Assembly (NCBI GenBank): GCA_002699615.1
Contig: PAAM01000019.1
Span: 108,479-155,106, forward strand
Direction of reading: 5' to 3'
Length of the DNA stretch: 46,628 nt
Source: Rhodobiaceae bacterium
GTDB lineage: Bacteria; Pseudomonadota; Alphaproteobacteria; Rhizobiales; TMED25
Of this stretch, positions 8,493 to 18,379 are shown piece after piece (position 1 is the stretch's first letter; each line of letters starts with the position of its first letter). The notes under the pieces are model-generated. The model had not been told where the DNA came from. It saw only the letters and a program-made list of their open reading frames with translations, and did no database searches. Made by a program: the position numbers and the translations under genes.

Positions 8493-9371
8493 ATGGCAAA
8501 AATAACTCAGAAGATAAAAGAATATAAGTCACATAAATATAAAAATAAAATCCTCAGTATTCGCAAGCGAATATCCAAGGAACCAAAAGATATCGAATTA
8601 GATGCGAGATTAGCAAAAACAAGGAATGAAATAAAGGCAGCGCAGCAATTAAGATTTCGAGTATTTTATAAAGAGCTATCAGCAAATCCCAATATACTAA
8701 CGAGATTTACTCGACGGGATCGAGATACTTACGACAAAATCTGCCAACACATGCTTGTTATTGATAAATCAAATAAAAAAAGAGGTATATTATTAATCGG
8801 TAAAAAGAGAGAGAATGTGGTTGGGACTTACAGACTTCTTCCTCAGAGAGAAGCAGAATCAAATAAAGGATTCTATAGCCAAGATGAGTACGATATTAAA
8901 CCACTTATTGAAAGACATGGAGAAAGAAAATTTCTTGAGCTAGGGCGCTCATGCGTCCTAAGCTCATATCGTAAGAAATCTACTATTGAGCTACTTTGGC
9001 AGGGTGTTTGGAAATACATATTAGAGAATAATTTTGACGTGATGATTGGGTGTGCAAGCTTTCAAGCAACAAAACCTGAACAAATTGATATGGCGTTAAG
9101 CTTTCTTCATCATAATGCATTAGCACCTGAGGAGTGGCGAGTTAAGGCAAAAAAAAATAGATATGTGAATATGAATATGATGAGCAAAGAAGAGATTGAT
9201 AATAAAGAGGCACTCAAAAGTATGCCCCCACTGATTAAGGGATATCTGAGGTTAGGCGCTTTCGTTGGCGATGGGGCGGTAATTGATAAACAATTTGGTA
9301 CAATAGATGTTTTTATTGTAATGCCTCGCGAGAAGATCGAAAAAAGATTCGTAGATAAATTCACTATATGA
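8493..9371 (+). CDS. olsB: OlsB-like GNAT acyltransferase (ornithine N-acyltransferase family)
   Basis: The 292-residue protein belongs to the hemolysin-like GNAT group that includes OlsB, which transfers a 3-hydroxyacyl chain from ACP to ornithine in the first step of ornithine lipid synthesis. Visible family blocks are QQLRFRVFYKEL (about 51-62), HMLVIDKS, VVGTYRLLP, FLELGRSCVLSSYR and the ELLWQGVWKYI helix, then GCASFQ and PPLIKGYLRLGAFVGDGAVID near the end. These fit OlsB and relatives, but substrate choice cannot be read from sequence alone. A PlsC-family enzyme at 17602-18375 could supply the second, OlsA-like step. There is a 33-base gap from gshB. The acyltransferase fold is secure; the ornithine substrate is inference. 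Confidence 0.75.
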   Translation: MAKITQKIKEYKSHKYKNKILSIRKRISKEPKDIELDARLAKTRNEIKAAQQLRFRVFYKELSANPNILTRFTRRDRDTYDKICQHMLVIDKSNKKRGILLIGKKRENVVGTYRLLPQREAESNKGFYSQDEYDIKPLIERHGERKFLELGRSCVLSSYRKKSTIELLWQGVWKYILENNFDVMIGCASFQATKPEQIDMALSFLHHNALAPEEWRVKAKKNRYVNMNMMSKEEIDNKEALKSMPPLIKGYLRLGAFVGDGAVIDKQFGTIDVFIVMPREKIEKRFVDKFTI

Positions 9372-9473
9372 GAACATTAAACCCGTTGCACTAGATGAAA
9401 TTAGATAATGATAAACAATATCAGAGTATGTTGATAATCTGTCCGGACGTTAAAATGTTATCTGCAGATATGA

Positions 9474-12254
9474 ATGCACACAAAAAAGTATAAATACTCG
9501 AATATGGACAAAGACATAGACATACTAATAAATGCAAAGACTCTTACTTTGTCTATAGATAAGATTTTATTAAAAAATAAAGATAATATTCCAAAAATTC
9601 GTGAGGATTTAATTTTGGAATTATCCGATATGATAGTAGCAGCTAGAAAAAAAGCTGAGGCCTTACTAAAGAAGCATGGGAATGGAATTCGGACAGCACG
9701 AAGTATATCAGAATTCCAAGATACGCTTATAAAAACAATTTATGAATTTACAATCCAAAATATATATTTAACAACGGACCAAAACAATATTGATAAGATA
9801 TGCCTCGTCGCTGTTGGAGGCTACGGTAGGGGAACACTTGCGCCTTTTTCAGATATTGATCTGATGTTCTTGCACTCAAATAAACTAAATGATTGGACAG
9901 AATCAGTGATCGAATACATCCTATATATTCTGTGGGATTTAGGATTTAAGGTTGGTCATGCAACAAGAAACTTAGACCAATGCCTTGAACTCTCCAAGTC
10001 TGATTTCACCATCAGAACATCAATTTTAGAAGCAAGATACATCTATGGTTACCGGGATTTATATGAAAACTTAAAACAAAAGTTTAACTCTGAAATTGTC
10101 GCTAAGACAGCAGATGAATTTATAGAAATGAAGTTAGATGAGAGAGATAAAAGACACAATACATTTGGTTCATCACGCTTCCTTGTTGAACCTAATGTTA
10201 AAGAGAGCAAAGGTGGCCTACGAGACTTACACACTCTATTTTGGATCGGTAAGTATCTTTTTAGAACCCCGGCGCTCGAAGATTTGACAAAAAATGACGA
10301 ATTCCTTACTTCATCGGAATTAAATAGCTTTAAAAAGGCAGAAGATTTCCTCTGGGTTGTACGATGTCATCTACATTTTATCTCAAACAGAGACAATGAA
10401 GTTTTAACATTTGACAAGCAACTCGAACTTGCATCACGGTTGGGATATGCGAAGAGACCAGGTCAAAAAGATGTTGAACGTTTCATGAAGCACTATTTTA
10501 TGACTGCAAAGGAGGTTGGAAATTTAACAAGAATAGTTTGTGCTTCACTTGAAGAAAGATCGATAAAAAAGGACCCAGCTGTATACGAAGTTCTAGATAC
10601 CCTTCTCTCTTTTAGAAAAAAACAAGATCAAAGCAAGAATTTTTATATTAAAAAGGGGAGGCTATATAAAAAAGATAATTTTAGCTTTGATAAGAATAAG
10701 TTGGATCTGATAAGACTCTTTATTATAGCTGACCACGATAATGTATTACTCAGTCCTGAGATAATACAATCTATTAATAGGTCCCTAAAGATTATTGATA
10801 GTGATTTACGAAATAGTAAAATCGCAAATAAAATTTTTTTAGAGCTATTTTCAAATTCAAGGGAACCAGAGAGTATACTTAGAAATATGAATGAAGTTGG
10901 TGTTCTCGGAAAATTTTTGCCTGATTTCGCCAAAGTAGGGGGAATGTCGCTTTTCAACCTTTATCATAACTATACTGTGGACGAACACCTTCTAAAGACA
11001 GTTGGTTTTATGAGCAAGATAATAAATAATAACATGAGCCAACCTCATCCATTTCCCTCAAGTTTTAATGACAAGCTAGATAACAAGAGGGTACTTCTCA
11101 TCTCTGCATTTCTGCATGATATTGGCAAAGGAAGAAAACAGGATCACAGCATTTTAGGGTCACAAATATCAGAAAAATTATGTAATAGATTTGGAATGGG
11201 CAAGGCGGAGGTTTCGCAGACGGCATGGCTTGTAAAAAATCACCTAGTTATGAGTGATATCGCGCAAAAAAGAGATTTATACGACCCCAAGACAATAGTA
11301 GATTTTGCTAATATCGTCAAAAATCAGAAAAATTTAGATTACCTCTTAGCTCTCACTGTCGCAGATATAATGTCAGTTGGTCCAAATATTTGGAATGCCT
11401 GGAAAAGTGGCCTCCTAAGAACACTCTATGATGAGACATCAAGTTACTTAAGTGGTGATAAGAATAAATCTATTGAAAATGAAAATAACTGTATCAAAGC
11501 TCAAAATAAATTTAGAGAAAAGCTATCTGATTGGCCAAAACTACTTATGAATTCTTATATTCACAGATTTAGTAATAATTACTGGCTTACAACTTCAATT
11601 GAGCAGCAAATCGAACATACAAATATTTTAAAAGGTATAGACTCAAAAAATGTCTCACTTGAAATTTTTAGTGAAAAAAATATTAAGAGTAACACAACAA
11701 CTATTACTTTGATAGGACCTGATTATCCAAATTTATTAGAAACACTTGCTGGAGCTTGCTCACTATATGATGCGAACATAATTGATGCGCAAATAGAAAC
11801 TACTATTGATGGAATTGCTATCGATACCATATCTGTCAGGCGAGATTTTAATGATGAAGATGAGGGTAGAAGAATAGATAGAATCTCAGACTGTATAAAA
11901 AAAAGCCTTGGAGGTGAGTTATCGCTCGATAGAGAAATATCCAAAAAAAATACAAGCATTCGCCACGAAAAAACATTTGAGGTCATAAATAAAGTTAACA
12001 TAACAAATGAATTTTCAAATAACTCCACTGTTATAGAAATTGAAGGAAGGGATAGACCTGGATTACTCTATCAAATTACGAATGTACTGAAAAATACAAA
12101 CATCAATATTAAATCAGCTCACATTGTTACGTTTGGTGAAAAAGCAAATGATATCTTTTATATAACTAACCTTTTTGGAGATAAAATTTATACTCCTGAA
12201 AAACTATTATCAATGAAAAGTATGTTGTTATCTTCGATGGAAGAAAATAAGTAA
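9474..12254 (+). CDS. glnD: GlnD, bifunctional PII uridylyltransferase/uridylyl-removing enzyme
   Basis: GlnD senses glutamine and adds or removes UMP on PII proteins, controlling nitrogen assimilation. The 926-residue protein shows all expected domains: the nucleotidyltransferase motif GGYGRGTLAPFSDIDL (115-130, with the DxD pair), the KESKGGLRDLHTLFW block, an HD phosphohydrolase domain with FLHDIGKGRKQDHS around H548-D549, and two C-terminal ACT domains starting near 741 (TTITLIGPDYPNLLETLAG) and 851 (STVIEIEGRDRPGLL). It is full length. ATG 9474 is used; an ATG at 9504 is also possible and neither has a clear ribosome-binding site. murJ follows after eight bases. The 102-base upstream spacer shows no convincing promoter. 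Confidence 0.95.
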   Translation: MHTKKYKYSNMDKDIDILINAKTLTLSIDKILLKNKDNIPKIREDLILELSDMIVAARKKAEALLKKHGNGIRTARSISEFQDTLIKTIYEFTIQNIYLTTDQNNIDKICLVAVGGYGRGTLAPFSDIDLMFLHSNKLNDWTESVIEYILYILWDLGFKVGHATRNLDQCLELSKSDFTIRTSILEARYIYGYRDLYENLKQKFNSEIVAKTADEFIEMKLDERDKRHNTFGSSRFLVEPNVKESKGGLRDLHTLFWIGKYLFRTPALEDLTKNDEFLTSSELNSFKKAEDFLWVVRCHLHFISNRDNEVLTFDKQLELASRLGYAKRPGQKDVERFMKHYFMTAKEVGNLTRIVCASLEERSIKKDPAVYEVLDTLLSFRKKQDQSKNFYIKKGRLYKKDNFSFDKNKLDLIRLFIIADHDNVLLSPEIIQSINRSLKIIDSDLRNSKIANKIFLELFSNSREPESILRNMNEVGVLGKFLPDFAKVGGMSLFNLYHNYTVDEHLLKTVGFMSKIINNNMSQPHPFPSSFNDKLDNKRVLLISAFLHDIGKGRKQDHSILGSQISEKLCNRFGMGKAEVSQTAWLVKNHLVMSDIAQKRDLYDPKTIVDFANIVKNQKNLDYLLALTVADIMSVGPNIWNAWKSGLLRTLYDETSSYLSGDKNKSIENENNCIKAQNKFREKLSDWPKLLMNSYIHRFSNNYWLTTSIEQQIEHTNILKGIDSKNVSLEIFSEKNIKSNTTTITLIGPDYPNLLETLAGACSLYDANIIDAQIETTIDGIAIDTISVRRDFNDEDEGRRIDRISDCIKKSLGGELSLDREISKKNTSIRHEKTFEVINKVNITNEFSNNSTVIEIEGRDRPGLLYQITNVLKNTNINIKSAHIVTFGEKANDIFYITNLFGDKIYTPEKLLSMKSMLLSSMEENK

Positions 12255-12262
12255 TCTAATTT

Positions 12263-13807
12263 ATGAATATAATTAAACCATTATTCCGAGTTTCCGGTAT
12301 GACACTTATAAGTCGATTACTTGGATTTATTCGGGATATTCTAATTGCGGCAACTTTTGGCGCAGGAACTATTGCTGATTCTTTTTTCATTGCTTTAAAG
12401 TTTCCAAATATTTTTAGAAGAATTATGGCAGAGGGCGCTCTTAGTATGTCCTTTATTCCAATGTTTTCAAAAAAACTACCCAATAAAAACGAGGCAAAAG
12501 TTTTTTTTAGAGAGATTTTTAACTTCTTATTTTGGTCATTACTAATAGTTGTAAGCATATTCGAAATACTTATGCCTTTTTTTGTCTACATAATAGCACC
12601 TGGTTTTTCGCAAGATCCAAAAAAAATAGATTTAGTTGCAGATTTAGCTCGTATTTCCTTTCCATACTTATTTTTTATATCCCTTATAACGCTCCTATGC
12701 GGTGTATTAAATTCGTTAGGAAAATATTTGCTCGCAGCATCAATGCCAATATTTGTGAATATATCGATGATAATTGCTTTACTATATGTGCAGACAATGG
12801 AAATGCACAATACTGCTAATGCATCTCTATTATTGATGCTGAGCTTCTTAATATCAGGTCTTTTTCAATTAATTTTATGTATCTATGGGTGCAAAAAATA
12901 TGGTTTCTTTCCAAAAATAAACTTCCCAAGAGTATCCGATAATGTAAGAAAATTTATGATCTTAAGCTTCCCTGCAATTGGAGCTGGCGGTATTATCCAA
13001 ATAAATATTCTAATAGGGAGTATTATTGCATCATACGAAGATAAAGCTGTGTCGTATTTATATTATGCTGACAGGATTTACCAGCTGCCACTCGCTATGA
13101 TTGGTATCTCTATTGGTATTGTTCTTCTTCCAGAACTATCCAGAGAAATTTCAGCAAAGAATCAAAAAAATATTAATCTAATTCAAGAAAAATCACTTGA
13201 AATTTCACTCCTTCTCGCGATACCCGCTGCATTTGGATTAATTTTCCTGTCCCAAGAGATTATAATGGTTCTGTTTGAACGAGCTTTCTTTACATTTACA
13301 GATACGCTTGCCACTTCTCGCGCATTGATTATTTTTGCCCTTGGACTACCGGCATTTGTATGTGTAAAAATTTTTCAAATAATGTTTTTTTCAAGAGAAG
13401 ATACAAGGTCTCCAATGATTTTTGCTGCAATTAGTGTATTTGCAAATATCATTATCTCTATAGTTCTATTCCAGTATTTAGGTTATTTAGGTATTGCAAT
13501 TTCAACAACTATATCTTCGTGGATAAATCTATATTTACTTTATAGAGAGTCATTGAACAAAAGATATTTTATTTATAGTGCAAAACTATTATATCGAGTT
13601 ATCAAAATCGTTTTAGCCTCAATAATTATGGTACTTATTCTCTACATGCTTCAAACGAATTCGGTAATTTTAAAATTTTCAGATAGATCTATTGTCAATT
13701 TTTTAATACTTTTATGCTACGTTTTCATAGGGATCGTTTTTTATGGTCTAATGTGCCATATACTTAAAATTATTGAATTAAAGTCCTTTTTTAAATATAT
13801 ACGATAA
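12263..13807 (+). CDS. murJ: MurJ, lipid II flippase
   Basis: MurJ moves lipid-linked peptidoglycan precursor across the inner membrane. The 514-residue protein is strongly hydrophobic with many predicted membrane segments, consistent with the 14-helix MOP fold. Family landmarks are the N-terminal [40 protein letters not shown] and SMSFIPMF, then [16 protein letters not shown] and [20 protein letters not shown] in the second half. It follows glnD by eight bases and precedes trpS by four, as in many alphaproteobacteria. Confidence 0.95.
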   Translation: MNIIKPLFRVSGMTLISRLLGFIRDILIAATFGAGTIADSFFIALKFPNIFRRIMAEGALSMSFIPMFSKKLPNKNEAKVFFREIFNFLFWSLLIVVSIFEILMPFFVYIIAPGFSQDPKKIDLVADLARISFPYLFFISLITLLCGVLNSLGKYLLAASMPIFVNISMIIALLYVQTMEMHNTANASLLLMLSFLISGLFQLILCIYGCKKYGFFPKINFPRVSDNVRKFMILSFPAIGAGGIIQINILIGSIIASYEDKAVSYLYYADRIYQLPLAMIGISIGIVLLPELSREISAKNQKNINLIQEKSLEISLLLAIPAAFGLIFLSQEIIMVLFERAFFTFTDTLATSRALIIFALGLPAFVCVKIFQIMFFSREDTRSPMIFAAISVFANIIISIVLFQYLGYLGIAISTTISSWINLYLLYRESLNKRYFIYSAKLLYRVIKIVLASIIMVLILYMLQTNSVILKFSDRSIVNFLILLCYVFIGIVFYGLMCHILKIIELKSFFKYIR

Positions 13808-13811
13808 GATC

Positions 13812-14828
13812 ATGAGAGTTTTTTCAGGTATACAACCATCAGGCAACTTACATCTTGGAAATTACCTTGGGGCTATTGTAAATTTTGTTAAATTACAAAA
13901 TACAAAACAATGTATCTATTGTGTTGTTGACTTACATTCAATTACAGTGTGGCAAGATCCTGAAAATTTAAAGAGGAATATTCATGAAATTACAGCTGGA
14001 TTTATAGCCTCCGGTCTTGATCCAAGTAAAAGTATTATCTTCAATCAAAGCAGTGTTCAAGAACACGCCGAACTATCCTGGCTTTTAAATTGTGTAGCCA
14101 GAGTTGGCTGGCTAAATCGGATGACCCAATTCAAAGAAAAAGCAGGAAAAAATAAAGAAAAAATGTCTGTAGGGCTTTACACTTACCCTATCCTAATGGC
14201 AGCAGATATCCTCGCTTACAAAGCTACACACGTACCGGTCGGTGATGATCAAAAGCAGCACATTGAATTAGCGCGCGATATTGCTCAGAAATTTAACATT
14301 GATTTTCATGATAGGATTCTTGAAATTACAAATGAGGAAGAATTTTTTGTACTACCGGAGCCTCAAATAACAGGCCCAGTGACTAGGGTGATGTCACTAA
14401 GAGATGGTCAGAAAAAAATGTCGAGTTCAGAATTGTCTGATATGACAAGAATTAATTTGTTGGATAATGCAGACCAAATTTCAAACAAGATAAAGAAAGC
14501 CAAAACCGACTCTGCTCCTATTCCTGAGAAAATGTCTGAGATTAATAATCGTTATGAATTAATGAATTTATTATCCATATATGCGGGAATCGTTGGTCAA
14601 AGCCATGAAGAAGTATTAAATGTATTTTCTGGTAAACAATTTTCTTATCTAAAGGATAACCTTACTGAATTATTAGTTCAAAATATTTGTCCAATCGGTA
14701 ATGAAATGAAGAAAATAATTAACGAAAAAGAATATCTTGAAAAGACTCTTAAAGAAGGTGCGGAAAAAGCAAGAGTAATTGCAATACCTGTTTTAGCAGA
14801 AACAAAAAAAATAATAGGTTTAGCTTAA
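13812..14828 (+). CDS. trpS: Tryptophanyl-tRNA synthetase
   Basis: This class I synthetase charges tRNA-Trp. The 338-residue sequence begins with [17 protein letters not shown], containing the HIGH-type motif HLGN at 14-17, and carries the KMSKS-type motif KKMSSS at about 201-206 (in [17 protein letters not shown]). [16 protein letters not shown], another tryptophan synthetase signature, lies between. Length matches bacterial TrpRS. It is tightly spaced after murJ and probably in the same transcript. Confidence 0.97.
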   Translation: MRVFSGIQPSGNLHLGNYLGAIVNFVKLQNTKQCIYCVVDLHSITVWQDPENLKRNIHEITAGFIASGLDPSKSIIFNQSSVQEHAELSWLLNCVARVGWLNRMTQFKEKAGKNKEKMSVGLYTYPILMAADILAYKATHVPVGDDQKQHIELARDIAQKFNIDFHDRILEITNEEEFFVLPEPQITGPVTRVMSLRDGQKKMSSSELSDMTRINLLDNADQISNKIKKAKTDSAPIPEKMSEINNRYELMNLLSIYAGIVGQSHEEVLNVFSGKQFSYLKDNLTELLVQNICPIGNEMKKIINEKEYLEKTLKEGAEKARVIAIPVLAETKKIIGLA

Positions 14829-14874
14829 ATTTATGCCTATAATATAAATATTATTGATATTTATGTTTCTTAGG

Positions 14875-15351
14875 ATGTCCAAAAAAATAAGAAAATTTTT
14901 AGTTGTTGTTGACGATACATCAGAATGTTACAGAGCAATTAGCTATGCGTCGAGGCGTGCTTCGCAGACTAAAGGAAAAATCACTTTACTTAGAGTTGTG
15001 AATACATCGGATTTCAAAAATGTTTATGGTGTTGAAGGTATTATGAAACAAGAGGCTGAAGATAATGCAAGGGAGATATTGAGGGTATATTCTGAAAATG
15101 TAAATAGAGACACCAGTTTGGTACCAGAATTAATTGTGAGGTTTGGGCAGCCAACAACCGAGATTATTGATTTTATAAATGAAGATGGCTCAATTTCATT
15201 ACTTGTTTTAGCCGCAGCATCGGATAGCATGAATCCAGGACCACTTGTATCACATTTTACCGGTTCAAAGGCTTCAAATTTTCCTGTTCCAATTACAATT
15301 ATCCCGGGACAGCTAACCGAAGACGCGATATTGGAATTAACTGCGAATTAG
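14875..15351 (+). CDS. Universal stress protein (UspA family)
   Basis: A single-domain Usp protein of 158 residues from ATG 14875. It opens MSKKIRKFLVVVDDTSECYR, the usual first strand with the DD motif, and ends with a region (AAASDSMNPGPLVSHFTGSKA, then FPVPITIIPG) resembling the ATP-binding loop of Usp proteins, although the glycine pattern is imperfect. Upstream in-frame starts (TTG 14854, ATG 14863) exist but overlap an 8-bp AT-only inverted repeat at 14844-14864 and fit the family start less well. A Usp gene between trpS and a NifU-like gene is a recurrent alphaproteobacterial order. The exact role is unknown. Confidence 0.88.
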   Translation: MSKKIRKFLVVVDDTSECYRAISYASRRASQTKGKITLLRVVNTSDFKNVYGVEGIMKQEAEDNAREILRVYSENVNRDTSLVPELIVRFGQPTTEIIDFINEDGSISLLVLAAASDSMNPGPLVSHFTGSKASNFPVPITIIPGQLTEDAILELTAN

Positions 15352-15435
15352 AGCTAAACGCCCCAATATTAATATAAAGCTTGAATTATAAATACATAAT
15401 ATTTAAATTAATAATATAAATAAGGATATTTCATT

Positions 15436-15987
15436 ATGTTTATTGAGACGGTATCAACACCAAATCCTAATACTCTAAAATTCATTCCTGGATGTGACGT
15501 GTTACCTGGTTCTACGAAGGAGTATAAAAATCCAACAGAAGCAGAAGAGTCACCACTAGCAGCAAAAATATTTTCAATCGATGGAGTGGCTGGGGGATTT
15601 TTCTCAGATGACTTTATAACTGTCACTAAAACAGCTTTTGAATGGCCCCAACTGAAACCGATTATACTCGGTGAAATTATGGACCATTTCCTGTCTAACA
15701 AACCACTAATTGTTGGAAATAGTAATGAAAAGCAGGAAGAATTCTTTGACGCCAAAGATAGTGATACCGTTGATAAAATAAAAGATCTTATTCAAACGAG
15801 GGTGCGCCCAGCCGTTGCCCATGATGGTGGAGATATCACATTTCAAGGATTTAAAGCAGGCACAGTTTATTTAAATCTTCAAGGTGCATGCGCTGGCTGT
15901 CCCAGCTCAACAATGACACTAAAAAATGGAATTGAAAATTTACTAAAGCATTACATACCAGAAGTAATAGAAGTTGAGGCTATATAA
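15436..15987 (+). CDS. nfuA: NifU-like Fe-S scaffold/carrier (Nfu type)
   Basis: The 183-residue protein joins an N-terminal Nfu_N domain (MFIETVSTPNPNTLKFIPG; residues 1-90) to a C-terminal NifU domain with the conserved ACAGCPSSTMTLKNGIE, in which C152 and C155 form the CxxC that holds a [4Fe-4S] cluster between subunits. This layout is that of alphaproteobacterial and mitochondrial Nfu carriers, which pass clusters to enzymes such as lipoyl synthase and aconitase. An AAGGAT ribosome-binding site sits at about 15422-15427. The 84-base upstream spacer is almost pure A/T and may hold its own promoter. tsaB follows after six bases. Confidence 0.94.
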   Translation: MFIETVSTPNPNTLKFIPGCDVLPGSTKEYKNPTEAEESPLAAKIFSIDGVAGGFFSDDFITVTKTAFEWPQLKPIILGEIMDHFLSNKPLIVGNSNEKQEEFFDAKDSDTVDKIKDLIQTRVRPAVAHDGGDITFQGFKAGTVYLNLQGACAGCPSSTMTLKNGIENLLKHYIPEVIEVEAI

Positions 15988-15993
15988 TTCGTT

Positions 15994-16674
15994 ATGATTA
16001 CCTTGCTAATTGATGTTGTGTCGAACAACTCAATACTTGCTTTATTTGACCAAAAAAAGAGTCAAAAAGCTATTGAAAAAATTAGACTTGATCATAATGA
16101 AATGCGTAGTGAAAATGTTATTCCGGCGCTCGAGTCACTTCTTGATAATAGTACTTATTGTTATTCCGATATTAAAAAAGTAATTTGTGTTACTGGACCG
16201 GGAAATTACACAAATATCAGAACAGGTATTGCAGTTGCAAAGAGTATTTCGCTTGTAAATGATATTGACGCCTATGGTCTAACCCAGCATCAACTAATTG
16301 CTCAAACATCACAATATCCTCTGATACAGGGTGACCTAGTTGTGATAATACACTCTATGCATGATGATTTTTATTATCAAAAATTTGAAAGTAATACACA
16401 AAAGAAACAGGACCCAATTTTACTAAATGCGGCTGATATTATGGATAAAATTGAATCTAGTAAGGCTAATATAATTGAAACTGGAAATGAATTTCTGAAT
16501 TATCTTATTAAAAAAAATATAGACCTAAATAACCTTCATAGTAATTATTTAATTCCAGATAGTTCACTAAGTAAGATTTGTGCGTCAACCTCAGATGATT
16601 TTTCAAAGATTGATGCAAAATATATTAAGACTCCAAATTTCGTGAAATATACAAAAAAAAATATTTATGAATGA
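15994..16674 (+). CDS. tsaB: TsaB, subunit of the tRNA t6A synthesis complex
   Basis: TsaB is the catalytically inactive ASKHA-fold partner of TsaD in threonylcarbamoylation of A37 in ANN-decoding tRNAs. The 226-residue product has the family N-terminus (LIDVVSNNSILALFD), a HNEMRSENVIPALESLL segment matching the usual H-S-x-x-L-x-P region and GPGNYTNIRTGIAVAKSIS, a variant of the canonical GPGSFTGIRIG loop. The second half is divergent and AT-rich. It overlaps rimI by eight bases, a pair often found together. tsaD is not in the window. Confidence 0.88.
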   Translation: MITLLIDVVSNNSILALFDQKKSQKAIEKIRLDHNEMRSENVIPALESLLDNSTYCYSDIKKVICVTGPGNYTNIRTGIAVAKSISLVNDIDAYGLTQHQLIAQTSQYPLIQGDLVVIIHSMHDDFYYQKFESNTQKKQDPILLNAADIMDKIESSKANIIETGNEFLNYLIKKNIDLNNLHSNYLIPDSSLSKICASTSDDFSKIDAKYIKTPNFVKYTKKNIYE

Positions 16675-17125
16675 TTCAACTACAGATTTTGAATTCGCTA
16701 ATCAAGATGATATTGAAAATATCATAAAAATAATGAGAAATGGATATTACAAATGTTGGGATAGAGAATTTTTTTTAGATCTAATAAAAAATAGAAATTC
16801 TTTATTATGTGTACTAAAAAAAGAAAAGAGTATAATAGGTTTTATTGCGGGTAAGAAATCTGAAGAAAACTGCGATATAATCATGCTAATTATAGATATC
16901 AAAAATCGTGGAGAGGGATTTGGATCCTTATTATTGAGTAATACACTTCTTGTTCTCAAAGATATGCGTGTCAAAAACATTTACTTAGAAGTTGCTGTTA
17001 ATAATAGCTCCGCGATTAGTCTCTATGAAAAATATGGTTTTAAAAAAATTAACATCAGGAAGTCATATTATAAATTTAATAAAACAATGATAGATGCAGT
17101 ATTATATCGAATGGTCAATTCTTAA
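16667..17125 (+). CDS. rimI: RimI-like GNAT N-acetyltransferase
   Basis: A single GNAT domain of 152 residues. The central LIIDIKNRGEGFGSLLLSNTL carries the acetyl-CoA loop (R/Q-x-x-G-x-G/A pattern as RGEGFG), followed by YLEVAVNNSSAISLYEKYGFKK, the motif typical of RimI. RimI acetylates the N-terminus of ribosomal protein S18 in E. coli and has wider substrates in other bacteria. Overlap with tsaB by eight bases points to translational coupling. The substrate here is inferred from family and position. Confidence 0.88.
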   Translation: MNDSTTDFEFANQDDIENIIKIMRNGYYKCWDREFFLDLIKNRNSLLCVLKKEKSIIGFIAGKKSEENCDIIMLIIDIKNRGEGFGSLLLSNTLLVLKDMRVKNIYLEVAVNNSSAISLYEKYGFKKINIRKSYYKFNKTMIDAVLYRMVNS

Positions 17126-17134
17126 AATTGATGG

Positions 17135-17148
17135 TATATTATAATATA
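17135..17148 (+). promoter_or_regulatory. Palindrome with -10-like hexamer upstream of fur
   Basis: TATATTATAATATA is a perfect 14-bp palindrome 27 bases before the fur start codon. It contains a perfect TATAAT (17140-17145), so it may be the fur promoter -10 region, with the palindrome acting as an operator. Pure A/T sequence makes chance occurrence plausible, and no good -35 is visible. Confidence 0.35.
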
Positions 17149-17175
17149 TAAAAAATGCAGAAATGACCAAATAGA

Positions 17176-17589
17176 ATGGTTAAAAATAGTATAGAACAAA
17201 AATGTGTACAAAAAGGCTTGAGAATGACAAAGCAGAGAGTAGTTATTGCTCAAGTCCTCTCGTCATCCAATGACCATCCTGATGCAGAGGAATTATACAG
17301 AAGAACAATAGCTATAAATAATAGAATTTCTCTTGCTACAATATATCGAACACTCAAGATATTTAATGATAATGGCATACTAGAAAAGCATGAGTTTAAA
17401 GAAGGAAAATTTCGATATGAAATGGTCTACAAAGAACATCACGATCATTTAATTGACGTTGAAACAGGAAAAGTGATTGAATTCCAGGACGAGGAGATTG
17501 AAAAACTACAAGAAAAAATCGCAAACAAATTGGGCTATAATATTATTAATCATCGTCTTGAAATATATGCAGTAAAAAAAAGTAGTTAG
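17176..17589 (+). CDS. fur: Fur-family metalloregulator (Fur/Mur type)
   Basis: A 137-residue Fur-family repressor. The N-terminal winged helix includes GLRMTKQRVVIAQVL and the recognition helix SLATIYRTLKIF (about 52-63). The C-terminal dimer domain has the metal motif HHDHLID (88-94) and a late H126. Cysteine pairs found in many Fur proteins at the C-terminus are absent, as is usual for alphaproteobacterial Fur/Mur proteins, which often respond to manganese. Metal preference cannot be decided here. It sits between rimI and plsC, a common alphaproteobacterial position. A second Fur-family gene, irr, lies at 35836-36270. Confidence 0.92.
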   Translation: MVKNSIEQKCVQKGLRMTKQRVVIAQVLSSSNDHPDAEELYRRTIAINNRISLATIYRTLKIFNDNGILEKHEFKEGKFRYEMVYKEHHDHLIDVETGKVIEFQDEEIEKLQEKIANKLGYNIINHRLEIYAVKKSS

Positions 17590-17601
17590 TAGTAATTAAT
17601 C

Positions 17602-18375
17602 ATGTCATTACTTAAAAGTTGTCTAATTATTTTTCTTATTTTTTTCATAACTTCTTTTTTACTTCCAATTCAAGCATTCCTGCGTATTTTTAAAAAACCA
17701 CTTTCAACAATAATCCCAATGATTTACCACAGGCTTGTCCTTAAACTCCTCTCCATAAAGATCATTGTAAAAGGAAATATAGGTGAAGATGGATCACTAA
17801 TTGTTTCAAATCATGCCTCATGGATAGATATATTCATAATAAGCTCAGTCATTAAAACTTCCTTTGTGTCTAAGAGTGAAGTTTCTAAGTGGCCTCTGGT
17901 AAGTTGGTTAGCAAAACTTCAAGGAACAATATTCATAAATAGAAATAATCCTAAGGAACTTACAAAAATAGCAAGTGAAATACATGATAGGATATCGAAA
18001 AAACAAAATGTTGTCTTGTTCCCCGAGGGAACATCGAGTGACGGGAATAGAGTTCTCCCCTTTAAGTCATCTATATTTATGCTTTCTGAAATTACAGACA
18101 GAAGCAAACTAAATATTCAACCAATATCTATTGCTTATACCAAGTATAATGGATTGACTATGGGAAGAATTGAACGCACGCTAATCGCCTGGTATGGGGA
18201 TATGGATCTCCTAACCCATTTATACAAACTTATCCGCTCAGGCTCATTCGAGGTGGAAGTAACTTTTCATAATAAAATTGACATATCTGAAAAAAAATCT
18301 AGAAAAGATATTGCTCGTGATTGTGAAGTTATTGTGAGAGATGGATTTTTAAAATCTCTTAACAGAGGAATATGA
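17602..18375 (+). CDS. plsC: 1-acyl-sn-glycerol-3-phosphate acyltransferase family protein (PlsC/OlsA type)
   Basis: The 257-residue enzyme has an N-terminal membrane segment (about residues 6-25), the acyltransferase catalytic motif NHASWIDIF with H71 and D76, and the substrate-binding block FPEGTSSDG. It therefore acylates the second position of a lysophospholipid (PlsC) or a lyso-ornithine lipid (OlsA); these cannot be separated by motif alone. The OlsB-like gene at 8493-9371 makes the OlsA reading worth testing. It lies 12 bases after fur and four before miaB. Confidence 0.88.
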   Translation: MSLLKSCLIIFLIFFITSFLLPIQAFLRIFKKPLSTIIPMIYHRLVLKLLSIKIIVKGNIGEDGSLIVSNHASWIDIFIISSVIKTSFVSKSEVSKWPLVSWLAKLQGTIFINRNNPKELTKIASEIHDRISKKQNVVLFPEGTSSDGNRVLPFKSSIFMLSEITDRSKLNIQPISIAYTKYNGLTMGRIERTLIAWYGDMDLLTHLYKLIRSGSFEVEVTFHNKIDISEKKSRKDIARDCEVIVRDGFLKSLNRGI

Positions 18376-18379
18376 AAAT

